Shown: positions 34,657 through 46,187 of the stretch, in pieces
Position numbering within the stretch: the stretch's first letter is position 1
How the letters are laid out: each line of letters starts with the position of its first letter
Source: Guyanagaster necrorhizus
Taxonomy: Eukaryota; Basidiomycota; Agaricomycetes; Agaricales; Physalacriaceae
Direction of reading: 5' to 3'
Length of the DNA: 64,000 nt
Assembly: GCF_019112545.1 (NCBI RefSeq)
Contig: NW_025064928.1
Coordinates: forward strand, 83,785 to 147,784
Program-made: the position numbers and the translations under genes
Notes under the pieces: model-generated
Seen by the model: only the letters and a program-made list of their open reading frames with translations
Database searches by the model: none
Told to the model about the DNA's origin: nothing

Positions 34657-37560
34657 ATTCGGTTCACTTCCACACTCGTTCTCTCTTTTCTCGCCCTCTT
34701 CTCTACCGCCGTCACCCAGACTTATAAAGTCGCACAAGACCGCCTGAACTCTCGCCCAACGCCAGTACCACCACCAGCCATGCCACCTCATCGACCTCTG
34801 TCTCTCCCTCGATACCGGCACTCTTCTTGGTCTGTCGCTGCTTCCCCTTGACATTTTTGCTGGCCTAGGTCTATGCTTGTGTCTTCAGGTAATTACTGAC
34901 TGTCTCTTTCTACACTTCCGCTGACCTCTCCCGCCAGGATCTGGACATCTTTTTGGACACCAATGTCTCTGCGAACGTGACTAGTCTTCTCGGACCCAAT
35001 GCTAAGTCTATCCTTAACACTGAGCAGAGAGCTTTGGTGCGCGTGTCTATCTGTTTCTTCCCCATGTTTGTTCATGATCTTGCACTAGATCAATACTAAG
35101 GGTCAGCGACGGCCTTCCAGCTCACTCTTATTGCGTATGCAACAACCGCAACCCTTGTCATTGGGAATGCGACAGTCCCTATCTCCAGGAAGGTGGTCAG
35201 TGTGTCCGCCGCCGAAGACCGAATGCAATGGCCAACGTGGAGTATTTTCCCGCGTAAGTTCTATTATATGCAGCCGCCAAGCTCAGTTTGGCCTCTGCCT
35301 TAGTGTTGTGGTTCTGCCGCTCCTCGTTCGCGCAAACGACGTCAAGCGTAGATTACCGCCCTGACGGAAGTTCAAGCCAAATGCCCGAACTGGGCAATCC
35401 GTTTGTGGTGTTCCTAATCCAAAGGGTGAATATGATTACAAATGTTTGGATACCTCCGTCGCTTTCGAAAGCTGTGAGCTTGTTTCTCGAGGCCAAGTAT
35501 GCAGTCACGTCTAAATCTTTGCTAGGTGGCGGATGTACCGTTCCTCATCCATTGGTTCAGCCCAATCCTCCTATGGTATCGATTGCAGTATACTTCCAAG
35601 CCTAGTGACAGGCTCCTGCCAGGCAGGATGGTGTGTTACCCATAAGTACCGATCGGGATACCAGCCTGGCAAAGACCAAACCTGCTGTGTCGCTGTTGGA
35701 GCACAACGCTAGTCTGCTTCTATCGTCGATTTACGCCCTCTGGGTGTGGACTCTGCCACCGCGCTCGACTTGAGAAAAGGCGTTGACGATCTTCTCAATA
35801 ATCTGCCGGCATCTTTCGGTCTCGCACAACTCATCCATCCTCCAGGCGCTACACCAAACTCCAATGATGAAATCCTAGTAAATGTAAACCTCTTCGTACT
35901 TCTCATCCTGCGCTTGGGCTCTCAATCCCCACCTCTTGCAACCTCTATTCCTGTGATCCTCTCTGATGTCGTCCCTCAACTCCTTGATTTCGCTGCTAAG
36001 ATTACTACGAAGATTACGATCGACCTTGGTAGTGACCTTGGTCAGATCACTGATGTGTCTGATTTGCTGGACCAGCTCCTCGCTTTGCTGGGAAGGATTT
36101 TGACTCCAGGCGGTTTGACAGAAAATACAGTCCAGGAGTTGGCCGATATTCAAAGAACTGCCCTTGCCTTGAACATCGTTTCAGGAAGGATGTCGCCCCA
36201 ACTCAACGTATGTGGATGTTGCATCAACTTCTCTCTTTTCGACACCACCAAGTCGTTGATTGCCAGCATCCTTCGTAAATGCGATGTCCCTCTCGCCCAA
36301 GGCACCGTCTTCGCCCGGCAAGTCCTCTCGAGACGCTGTTCAATGTCGTCTGGAAACGTCCGCACGCTGTCTCCTGTCCTCACCACTCATGTCAATACGT
36401 GCGAACTCCTGAAGTCCCTTGGTTTGGACGCGATCATGTCTATCAATGCCGATATTAAGGGGTTGACAGGATTTGAGCAATTGACCAACAGTCTGTTGAA
36501 GCTATTAGGGCTTGGCGGGTATCCTATCACCTGTGGACCCAATGCACCCTTTCGAAAAACCAACAGTTCATCTGTCAACTCCACGCCTGCTTCACTGTAC
36601 CCATCTCGATGTGGTTGATGCCGTCATTAGCAGCCTTGTCAGTGTTAATGGGGCTGTCATCTCCGTTCAGCCCGATCAAGTCAGACTTCAGCTACTTTAG
36701 CAACAATTTTGGACACCACTGTGCAGCTTATTGACGCCACGTTGGACGTTGATGATGATTTGCAGGATTATGTGAATAGGCTGGTCTCTGACAGAGAAAC
36801 TCGTCGTCAAACTTTACACCTATCTCGCTCTGAACAAATTAACCGCGGATACCATACAAACACCAATAGGCTTGTGAACGCTTGTGAACTTCTTGCTGAG
36901 CTGTTGCAGGATACGTCCTTCAGCTTGGAATCGTGTGGCTGCAAGACCGATCAGGCCGAGGTCGACTCTGAAGGACATGGTTGTTCGAAGGTCAAAGCGA
37001 AGGTTGCGAGCAGCGTCGAAGCGCAGTCCTTGTTGGAATCATCCACCACAACACCTTCCTCTCCTCCAAGCGTGCCATCCAGCTCTACGCTTTCGTCTGA
37101 TGGTGATGGGACCAGAGTTGACGTTGACATCAAAGTTGACTTGAGAGATCTCCTAAGTCTAGGTGGTGGAAGAACGGGAGGATCCTCGAATGTCGGGAAC
37201 CATCCTTCAGAACTCAGTCTTGCCGATGAATCGAGTCCAATTACTGTGTCCAATCTACTTGCCCTCGTAAACGATCTCCTGGATGGTGTCATCAATCTCT
37301 ATTCCCTCCTTGGGCAGAGCTCCTTTGATCTGTCGACCAATGACGCACTTCAGTACACACTTGGCACCGTCAATCAAGTGTTGAGCACTCTCAATCTTGG
37401 TTTGGATCAATGGCCTTCCAGGTATTGCGTCCGCTCTCGACGACATACTTGCGCTTATAGGCCTAGGAACAGAGGAGGATTCCTCTTCACAAAACGTTCA
37501 GGACCTCTTGGAGCTTGTCAATCAATTAGGTGGTGTTGTTACCACTGATCGTTGTATCGC
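34657..37560 (+). pseudogene. PriA-like cysteine-rich secreted protein, decayed
   Basis: Pieces of a basidiomycete PriA-like secreted protein occur in the right order but in shifting frames. A signal-peptide-like stretch (RFTSTLVLSFLALFSTAVTQ) lacks a start: the codon before RF is ATT at 34657. Then come DLDIFLDTNVSANVTSLLG, a cysteine-rich part (CVCNNRNPCHWECDSPYLQE, TECNGQ), SRKRRQA followed by TAG (35349-35351), KGEYDYKCLDTSVAFESC, GGCTVPHPLVQPNPP with a frame change near 35575, TGSCQAGWCVTHKYRSGYQP, a TAG at 35710-35712, then long Leu-rich helical repeats (LLDQLLALLGRILTPGG; LTNSLLKLLGLGG). A last frame change lies near 37405, before GLPGIASALDDILALIGLG. Several intron borders still look functional. 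The number of lesions argues for a pseudogene rather than sequencing error. Confidence 0.72.
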
Positions 37561-37959
37561 TAACCGTTCCTTCCATTTTGTATTGGCAGTGTATTGTGTT
37601 TGGACTTTCTGTGAACAGTTTCTTCGTTCCAAGATCGAAACGTGGCCTAAATTTTTGCTAGTGTATAGAATGTTTCCTGTATTTGATCTTCTTTCGCTAC
37701 TGTCGTGTTTCTACCTTGACCAGCAACTTGTTCCGACTGTATAATGCATACTGTTTTTATTGTACTCTTTAGCGAATAGACATTGGGACTACATATCTCA
37801 TTTGTTGTTGTAATAAGATGGACATAAATTTGTTACATTCCGTTAGTTGAAATAAGCGACAGAGTATAATGTACCGGTGAGTTCGAGAGATTACAATACA
37901 GTTGCACTTCCATCCTCCAGCAGAACAATAAATAGTTACAACGAAAAAAGGATACACTT
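37561..37959. other. Intergenic region
   Basis: 399 bp, AT-rich, between the 3' ends of the PriA-like pseudogene (+) and the acyl-CoA synthetase gene (-). Nothing recognised. Confidence 0.4.
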
Positions 37960-40740
37960 TTACATTTTAGTGTGATATCGGGAAGAAGCAGAGACAGGGA
38001 AAGAAGATTTCTTTGTTTGCTGTCGTAAAAGACGTCGAAGGATCTTACCGGAGGCGTTGCGTGGAATCGCATCAATGAAAATAACCCCTCCGGTCAACCA
38101 CTTGTAACTGGATTTGGACTTTGCAACATGCTGAAATAGCGGTAATGAGACACATAGCAGGTTAATGAAACTGTCCATACCTCGAAGATGTCGAACCTAA
38201 CCTCTTCCGCAAAAGCCGGGTCCTCTTTAACAGCGCAGTTAACTTCTGGTTTCAAGACAATGAACCCAAGAGGAAGCTCTCCAGCGAAGTCGTCTGCCAC
38301 ACCGATGACTGCTGCATCAGCGATACATGTATGTGTTAACAGGTGGCCTTCCAGCTCTGCGGGTGGGACTTGGAATCCCTTGACCTATTCCGTTCGAATT
38401 CAGAGGAATGAACGACGAGGGGAAGAAGTTTAAGTGACAAAATGACAGACCTTGATCAGCTCTTTCACGCGGTCCATGACGAAGAGGTCCCCGCTTTTGA
38501 ACATGACCTGGTCCCCTGTACGAAGCCATCTTGTTACGCGTCAGTGACAGGACACAACTACTTGAGATGATCCTCACCCGTCGACAAAGGTCTCTGAGGT
38601 TCTGAAACGCGAAAACCTAATTAGCCAACCTCAGTAGTTAGTTAATTTACTTACACAGTGGGGTTTCCATAATAGCCGAGGGCTACTTGTCCACCTTTAA
38701 TCAATAGTTCCCCGACTTCACCATCTTGGGCAATCGTTCCGTCTTCTTTGACCACCTTAGCTGTTGTTCCTGGAAGAAGCTGACCTCCACTTCCTAGCGT
38801 TCCGACCTTTTGAGTTACCGGGAACTGTATATGGACTGCATGAATTGTCGAGATTCCATTCGTGCTAGATGCTACCTACCATGCTAACAGCTCCACAAGT
38901 CTCGGTCATACCTGGGGGTTTAAATCCGCGACTGCCCAAGGGGTATATTCTTCGATAAGGACGTACCATACGCTTGACCTAAATGGATGTTAGGCATTAT
39001 CGTGAGAAGCTCTTCAGTGAGCGATGCGCTCAGCGGTGCCGCGGCGACGACGCAGTATCGAACACATGACAAATCGTAATTCTGGACGGCTGGATGCTGC
39101 AATATTTCAACATTCGGCGATAACGAGTAGGTAGTTAACCCACGCACTTTGCAAAGTAAGACTGCCTGAGGAGGAACTAATCTAGGAAGAAAGATGATAT
39201 CTGCGGTTGGAGTGCGACTAAATCGGACAGAAGTTGGGCATGCTCACGGTAAATGTGTGATTTGGTGTCGTTCTATGCTAGCTAGAAAGCTCTCGAAGTG
39301 AAACTTTCTTGAGAGGACGAGTGTCATCTAGACATTTTTATAACACGAATGAGGGCGGAATGAGAAAGGCGCTCACCGCAGCATATAGCATATAATGTAG
39401 CTGAAATTTCGTAATCAGGAATGGCGGTTGAAAAAGGTGTAGTAGCATTGGCTCACATTGAAGACAAGTCCATAAATGTCTGTCGGGCTAAGGATCAGTC
39501 GTCGGCAATATGATGATACTGACAGAGCACGCACGATAGAGCGGCAAAACTAATGAAAGTATTACCTCAGTGAGCGTAATGAAAAACAGAGAGCTAATAC
39601 TTACAACCGCCACAGACGTCGCCTGGTCTGAACCGCTGCTCATTCCACGGCACGTATGCTTCATTTAACTTATTAAAGGTAGCCTCTTGTATAATCATAC
39701 TAACAACATTAAAGTGCGTAATAGAGACGGCCTGTGGGTGACATCAGCGAACTATTCATTTGGAATAGGTAGCCGAGCGGCACATACCTTCTGAATACCG
39801 GTAGTACCAGATGAAGGTGCTAGAAACGCAATCGCTCGTTTTCCTTCCCCTTCGCACAGAATTCTTTCGACCGGAGGCGGAAGAAGTGAACCTTGCTCTA
39901 TTAACTCGTGCAATGAGTGATAAGGGACAGGTTCTTTCCAAACTGGCGCCTCAATGATGATTAGACGGTCCAGAGCAAGGTTAATCGACGATGCCGCCGA
40001 TACAGCCACAGGCAAACAGTCCGCATGAACGATCAACAAAGAGGGTCTAGCGATGCTAAGGTGATGCACTAGAAAGGAAAGGTGAAAAACAAAAAGAGCA
40101 ATCTGTGGCCTAGTCTAGTTACCTAGTTCCCCCAATACAAGCGTAGGGCTTAGCGTTCTGAAGCGCATGGACATCCGGAAATTTAGTAGTCATCGGGGAA
40201 GGTACGATGCCTGGACTTACGATACCACGCCGCCCACACGGTGTGCCGCCCAAACACATGGGCCAAAATCTGACCAGTGGTATTAACAATAAACACAAAA
40301 ACAGCAGAGGATCATACCAATATGATTGTAGCTCATTATGGACACTTGTAGCACGTAAATGTGATGGAAATTGTAAGTCGTGCAAAGTAACTGACCTATG
40401 TCATCGTGTTCTAAACATTCATGAGCGCTGTGGGCCTCGAGGGATTAGAAATTGTACTGACGTATTTTGAACCGATGGTACATGACAGAGGCGATGTCTC
40501 GAGAACGAGTTCGAAGCTGACAATGATGATATCAGTATAACATCTCCAGACATCGCGGAACGCGGAATATCTTACTTCATCTATGAAGACCACTTGCCCC
40601 GTGTCATCGTCGATCAAACACGGAGTTCGTGGAAGTCGTGTAGGGCGGGTAACATGGTGATATTCATCCAATAGAAACTGTGGGACCGTCAGATTGGTTG
40701 GAATAGCAGTTAATGGGGTCGTGGACTGGAGGACGACCAT
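37960..40740 (-). CDS. AMP-dependent acyl-CoA synthetase, 4-coumarate-CoA ligase-like
   Basis: ANL-superfamily adenylate-forming enzyme that activates a carboxylic acid as an AMP ester and passes it to CoA. Motifs in order: [44 protein letters not shown], the phosphate loop [52 protein letters not shown], the linker [51 protein letters not shown] and the C-terminal lysine region [12 protein letters not shown]. About a dozen short introns split it; one at about 40147-40220 was placed by matching the family reading GGVVS to [10 protein letters not shown]. Substrates of this fungal group range from cinnamates to medium- or long-chain fatty acids and cannot be told here. Confidence 0.88.
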
Positions 40741-41628
40741 GTCGAAACTGGGAGGGCACAGATGGGATGGGCACACGCGCTTTATATAGTGAGCTCGATG
40801 GTATGCGCCGATATCAGGTTAGAAGACCTGCCGTCGGTCTCCCGGGTGAAGTGAGTAATAATTCGGGCAAGGGAGTAATTCTCGACGGTACCGTAACCAA
40901 TAGGCTAATGCACTGATGGGTAAACTCTGGAACTTAAAGGCGTTCCTTGGGAGAACAGAACAGCACCGTCGTCCTATGCGGATAGCCGGGCCTTACTATG
41001 GACATCCGCGGACTTTGGGGAGGAGCTGACCAACTTTCCTAGAACATCTGTTGCCCTGAAAGGACAAAACTTACGACCCTTCCGCGGGCGCATCTCATAA
41101 CAAAGATCCTTTCCATATATGGCGATGAACTTCTGCGCACTCAAAAATAAGTCAATCCACGAAACAGACATCTTCCCGGCTGGCACATACTCCAAGTCCG
41201 AAGTGTGATGTACCAAATGGACAAATGGAGCATGCCCAAGTGGTATCGATCATCATTTAACGAGATCCCCAACCCTGGATGCAACTGATACATCACAATG
41301 GCCCGTGATACGACCACTGCATGATGAAATCTGCAAGGAGAAATCCGGGCCATGAATTTGAATCAGGAACCACAGTGCTCAAGACGTACCTCACAAGCAG
41401 CTCTGATCGGAGAAACAGTCAAGTCCGCTGCAGATCGGAGTGGATTAACAGAAGAAATGGATCCATACACAGTATTACAAAACAAAGTTGTTTTTATAAA
41501 TGCTCCCTGCATCAACCAACAGAGTTGCGTCATCTTGGGCGGCTCCGCAATGTAGGCGTTGCAGAAGAATCATATGGCGTCAAGACGTGTGGCTACATAA
41601 AGGGCTTGGGCAGGAGGAAGTGAATGCT
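40741..41628. other. Intergenic, possible unidentified minus-strand coding segment
   Basis: 888 bp between two minus-strand genes. The minus-strand frame 40974-41216 (with SWIDLFLSAQKFIAIYGKDL) and its neighbour 41141-41353 could be exons of an unknown small gene or a relic. No family, start or splice pattern was convincing. Confidence 0.3.
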
Positions 41629-43064
41629 CTACAGGCATTTCAGCGCCCCCATGAAGGACGCCCACTCGCATCATGGATAGCAACTTTGACCCAGGTCAGT
41701 AGCGATAGAAGAGGTTCCGAGACATGACATACGTTATGCGCAGCATTGGAGTGGCTGTAGATACCCCCAAAGAAAGAAGATGTCATGTCTTTGCCTGAGC
41801 TTGCAGTCAGGATAGAAGACCCCCCGGGATGCTCGTGGAGAAAAGCCGCAACATCGTGGATAAAGCCTGCCACCAGGATAAGCGGCCGCGTTTTCGCTTC
41901 TTCCTGGACTTATCTGATGTCAGAAGCGTGCAAAAAACGGGACCGTGTGTATACGTACATGATTCCCAGGACATCACCGGCAGCTCTTTGATAGGCGTCG
42001 GCCAGTACAGGGATTCTTGTACCTTTTTCAAGTTTTTAAGCTTCATCGTCAAAGCTCCTTTCTCAATCTCATTTTTCGAAAAGATTCGAAGGTGGGAAGC
42101 CAATCCAAAGGATTTACAAGTGGCTATAAACCACTTGGTTGGATCGTACTGATACCAACGGATGGCGTTGCGATAATCCATCGGAAACTGGTGGTGGAAA
42201 TTATGATATCCCTCACCCATCGTAAGAATCGCAGACAGAAAATGATCACGAGGACTCAATTTGTCATCAAAAGGCGTAGAACCCAAGTAGTGGGCAATGG
42301 AATTGATGCAAAAGGTACCCTAAGCAAAGTCAGTCTAAAGCAAAATGCACGCAACTAAACTTACATGATGAGCTACGACCAGACGAAGACATGCAGCGAT
42401 ACAGAATCCACCTATCCAATCCCCCCACATAAACCCGGATATGACTGTAGGGATGACGAAACCAAAGATAAGAAGCAGATAAAGGTAATGGCGATGCTGA
42501 AATTGCAACAGCGGATCATTTCGAAGGTCGGAGACATCTGCCTTCCCAGAATGAAGGTCTGTTACGAACAACATCCAACCCAGGTGGGTCCATAACAGCC
42601 CACGATTGGAGTCGTATGGATCGAGCTTTGTGTCCGTATAGCGATGGTGTGACCGATGAGATCGGGACCACCAATAACAAGATCCTTGAACTGCGCTTGT
42701 CCCGCCAGCGAGTAGAAAGAGTTGCAGAGGCATGGATGCATTATACGACCTGTGGGACCACAGTCGGTGATAGCCTGGCGGGAAGGATGAGCCACGATAG
42801 CCGTCAGAAGAAGAGTTCACACACCAGCGGTGATACCTAATCAGGATGAGGTCAACAACCTTGTGCGACAGAGAAGATAGACTCACCAAGCATTGAGAAA
42901 ACATAATACAACACAGAAAAGGCTATAGTTCGACGATCAAGAGGACATAAGAAAAGACCCAATAATCCCACGGCTGGCGTGGCAGTGAGAATGAACACAT
43001 TGAACCATCGAACTCCCAGAATGGGAGGGAAGTTACTTGTAAGTGAAGACAAGAGTTGAAACAT
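41629..43064 (-). CDS. Acyl-CoA delta-9 desaturase with C-terminal cytochrome b5
   Basis: OLE1-type stearoyl-CoA desaturase of the ER membrane, making oleic and palmitoleic acids. Membrane spans (VFILTATPAVGLLGLFLC) precede the three histidine boxes of the di-iron site: HRLWSHRSY, HRSHHRYTD and GEGYHNFHHQFP. A C-terminal cytochrome b5 domain supplies electrons; its heme motif reads FLHEHPGGSSIL. Introns placed in phase lie at about 42840-42886 and 42780-42830 (together restoring GITAGYHRLW), 42317-42363, 41905-41956 and 41687-41734. The last exon ends in LLSMMRVGVLHGGAEMPV before the TAG at 41629. The start ATG at 43064 gives a short N-terminus, and an additional upstream exon is possible. 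Confidence 0.92.
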
Positions 43065-43984
43065 GGAGCGAACGACGATTAGAGGCCGTGCAAGGTCACT
43101 GCGGTGGAATTATGGGTGAAATAACGCTGAATGACTCCGGTGCGAATCCCACGCGAGGCACACCAAATATAACACGAAAAGGATGGAAGCAGCGAAGCTT
43201 GAAAGTTTCGAGAGGAACGTTGCTTAAATCGAGAACAGCAAGTCGCCGCCGGAATATCCTCCCGAGTTCGAAACCCTTGAAATCGGCTGTGTTTCATATT
43301 TTTCGTATTTCACCGCCAACTTTTTTTTTTCTCCAAAGGCGACTTGGTGTTTAATGGGCGTCACCACCTCGCCGGAGTACTGGCGATCTTTGGTCCGTCT
43401 GATGGGACCAGAAGCAGTCAATGCAGCGATGCCGACCACGCTTTGCCAGGTCGGCATATGCTCATACTTACAGTGGGAGTCCCGAGTCGGCGGCGATGCT
43501 GGAATTTTGTACTGCCAGGTACCCTGGTTCGTCTATCGTTCAGGGATGACGATGATGATCAGTCTGTTGAAGATAGGGCACAGCGAATGTAACGATCTCG
43601 TCGGTGTGAAGGTAGTTTCCGTTGAGCATCAAAAGGGTCGGTGGATGCAACTGACATTTTGGCTGGAGACTGTCAAGATGCTATATCCGAAATTCCGAGG
43701 ACCAGTGTTTCCTTTTCTGTTCGCTCGGCCGAGAGTCCGCAAAGTTGGCGGGATACTATATATAGTCATCCCGCCCGACGGCATGCGGCATACATATGGA
43801 CCCCGTTTATTAGAAACAATTCCCTGCGACGATTACCCAGCGTCTAATTGCCCCCGAATACTTGCGTCGGACGCGGACGCGGATGCGGACGCACGGTATC
43901 TCGGGAACAAATCCGGATAAACCCCGATCACAAGGAGGGGCCAGTTGATCAAGACCGTACATGTGCTTGACCTCGAAAAAGGCC
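43065..43984. other. Divergent intergenic region with an unexplained ORF
   Basis: 920 bp between the starts of the desaturase (-) and the lactonase (+), so it holds both promoters. A plus-strand frame stays open for 188 codons (43354-43920) but has no recognisable domain. A GC-rich hexamer-like repeat (gcggac/gcggat units) lies at about 43869-43892. A long palindrome is listed separately. Confidence 0.45.
43747..43775. repeat. 29-bp near-perfect palindrome with a TATA-like core
   Basis: Arms GGCGGGAT (43747-43754) and ATCCCGCC (43768-43775) flank ACTATATATAGT, itself a perfect palindrome, with one unpaired C. It lies 210 bp upstream of the lactonase ATG and about 690 bp upstream of the divergent desaturase ATG. 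It could be a dimeric factor site or a TATA element inside a hairpin-forming sequence. Confidence 0.75.
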
Positions 43985-45550
43985 ATGGGAGAGTCGTCGA
44001 AGCCCACCAGTAAAGACTCCACTTCTATGCCTTTCATGCCCTATCTCGTCGTTGCCCTGGTGGCCCTGGTGGCCTTCGCCTGGGCTAAAATATTCCCCGG
44101 CGGTACGCAAGAACTCCGTCTACCCCCTCAATCTGTCGTGCGTATAATTTACCGTAACCGAGGTAATTGACGCCAGTGTGTGTTCCAAACAGCTTGTCGA
44201 CCCGCGTTCGGTAGCTACATTGGGCGCCAACGCCTCCTTCCGCGAAAACGCCTTTGACTCCCATTTTAATCCTACGAATACTACCCCTCCATTTTTCCAA
44301 GTATTCGACCGTTCGTTCCTGGCAATTTTAGGTTCATCTCCGTCCATTCACGAGGTCGCTTCCAATGATACTTTCGCCTTTGCACACGAGGCCCCCATCT
44401 ATGATCCTTCTTCGGATGATGTGTTCTTTGCCAGCAATAACGGCGGCCCGCTGGGCATGAGCAATTTGGAGCACAACAGTCAAATCTCGAAATTAAGTCT
44501 CTCTGCAGCTGAGGCTGCGAATGGGTCTTTAGTATCCATCACTCCGGTAAGATCTACTTTTTAACTCATATCCTAACGTGAATCTTCCTCGATAGCTTGA
44601 TCTTCCAAATACAATCCAAATGACGAATGGAGGGACTGGACCTTATAAGTCTTCCCTTCTTCTGATAACATCAGGTCGAGGTCCGCTTCCTCCTTCAATA
44701 GCTCTCGTCAATCCCCATCCACCCCATAACGTCACCGTTCTCCTCGACAACTATTTTGGTCGTCAATTCAATTCTCTGAATGATATCAAAGTGCATCCGA
44801 GCGGGAAGATATTCTTTACCGATGTGACGTCCGTTAAACCTTCTCTCGTGTTCTTAGGAAAGCATCTTATGCTTTGCAGATATGGATTCCTCCTCCACTT
44901 TCGGTCTACTCCTCAAATGCCGAACCAGGTGTATCGATTTGATCCTAATACTGGAAGTGTTCGTGTCGTGGCAGATGGATTCGACAAGTGTAATGGATTG
45001 GCATTTTCAGGAGACGGGAGAAGGGCGTACATGTGAGTAGAATTCAGCTTCTGTCACTTCGGTTCCCAAAATCTATGCAGTGCGGACACGGGAGCCGCAG
45101 GCGGATATTTCGGAAATAATCAAACGGAGCCAGCTACCATGTAGGGATTCTCACTTGCACCTTGCACCTTGCACCATTCAGGACGTCTAATCATGTTCGC
45201 GCAGTTACGCCTTTGATGTCAATCCGAAAACCCATGCCTTTATGAACCGACGCGTCTTTGCCTATGTGGACTCAGGTGTTCCTGATGGCATCCAGGTTGA
45301 TACCGACGGCAACGTATACTCCGGTTGTGGCGATGGGGTGCAAGTAAGTATGGCTTTGAAGCCCTAATGAAAGCTGATAACGCCAGCACAGGTATGGAAC
45401 AACGAAGGTACTCTAATCGGAAAATTCTTTTTAGGAATGACCTCAGCCAATATGGTCTTCGCGGGCAATGGTAGACTTATCATTCTTGCTGAGACTAAAG
45501 TCTTCCTTGCCAAGATTGCGGCCAAAGGTGTTCGTCTTGGTGGTCCTTGA
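43985..45550 (+). CDS. SMP-30/gluconolactonase-like lactonohydrolase
   Basis: Six-bladed beta-propeller protein of the SMP-30/gluconolactonase (lactonohydrolase) family, which hydrolyses lactones with a bound divalent metal. The N-terminus has one hydrophobic segment (MPYLVVALVALVAFAWAKIF), so the protein is probably membrane-anchored or secreted. Propeller motifs: HEAPIYDPSSDDVFFASN, NSLNDIKVHPSGKIFFTDV, PNQVYRFDPNTGSVRVVADG, CNGLAFSGDGRRAYI, YAFDVNPKTH and GVPDGIQVDTDGNVYSGCGDGV. The asparagine and aspartate residues in SLNDIK, CNGLAF and PDGIQVD are the usual metal ligands. The first intron (about 44139-44195) gives LPPQSVLVDPRSVATLG. An intron near 45140-45205 carries a 3 x 7-bp tandem repeat. 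The physiological substrate is unknown. Confidence 0.87.
45154..45174 (+). repeat. Tandem 7-bp repeat, 3 copies, inside an intron
   Basis: Three exact copies of CTTGCAC in a row inside an intron of the lactonase gene, whose flanking exons read ATM/I-YAFDV in phase. Confidence 0.9.
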
Positions 45551-46187
45551 TTTCGTTATCAAAGGCTACAATCTTGGTTTTCCTACCACGAATATCTTTT
45601 GTGTACCAGCCTTTTGGAAATTCAGGCGCGACAAATGATTGTACCCCACACTGTGCCGCTTCAACCTTGATGCTTATCATTTCTCCACAATTTCTGGGCA
45701 AGCTTGATTAGATGTCGAACTATATCGAAATGCTGATTTGTCTTTCGTTCTTTTGTTGAGCAGACTGGTCGATAGAGATGCATTTTTTCTGTATCATCAA
45801 AGCTGAGATATATATACTATTGCAGGGGAGGGGCTGCATCAGCGTCGTCGGAGACGGGCTTAAAGTTCGTGCAGTGGTCGGCCGACCGGCACGCCCTCTC
45901 ATTGGCTACCTGTCGGTCACCAGGCCACTTTCTAAACGTTTTTCGCGGCAAAAGAGCGGGTCAATGACATTCCATCTTGTGCGACGCAATAAAGGGCACC
46001 CGACGGCTCGCTGGAGATCATATTCCACCCCGCAGAAAACTAAATAAATAACTATACAATCCATAACACACGCACTCTGATTGGCGGGAAAAGCAATTTC
46101 ACGTGGCTTCTGGCGGTATAAATCTGGCAGGAACCGGCAACGGATGTTTTATCCGATCTCCTCTGACCTTGCTCATCGTGTTCGACG
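45551..46187. other. Intergenic region with the aconitase promoter
   Basis: 637 bp between the lactonase stop and the aconitase start, both plus. A TATA box is listed separately. No coding segment is recognised. Confidence 0.45.
46117..46123 (+). promoter_or_regulatory. TATA box of the aconitase gene
   Basis: TATAAAT, 71 bp upstream of the aconitase ATG, within GC-rich surroundings. Confidence 0.55.

Noticed and set aside
43125..43160. tRNA T-loop-like string ggtgcgaatccca
   Set aside because: No matching acceptor, D-arm or anticodon arm could be drawn around it.
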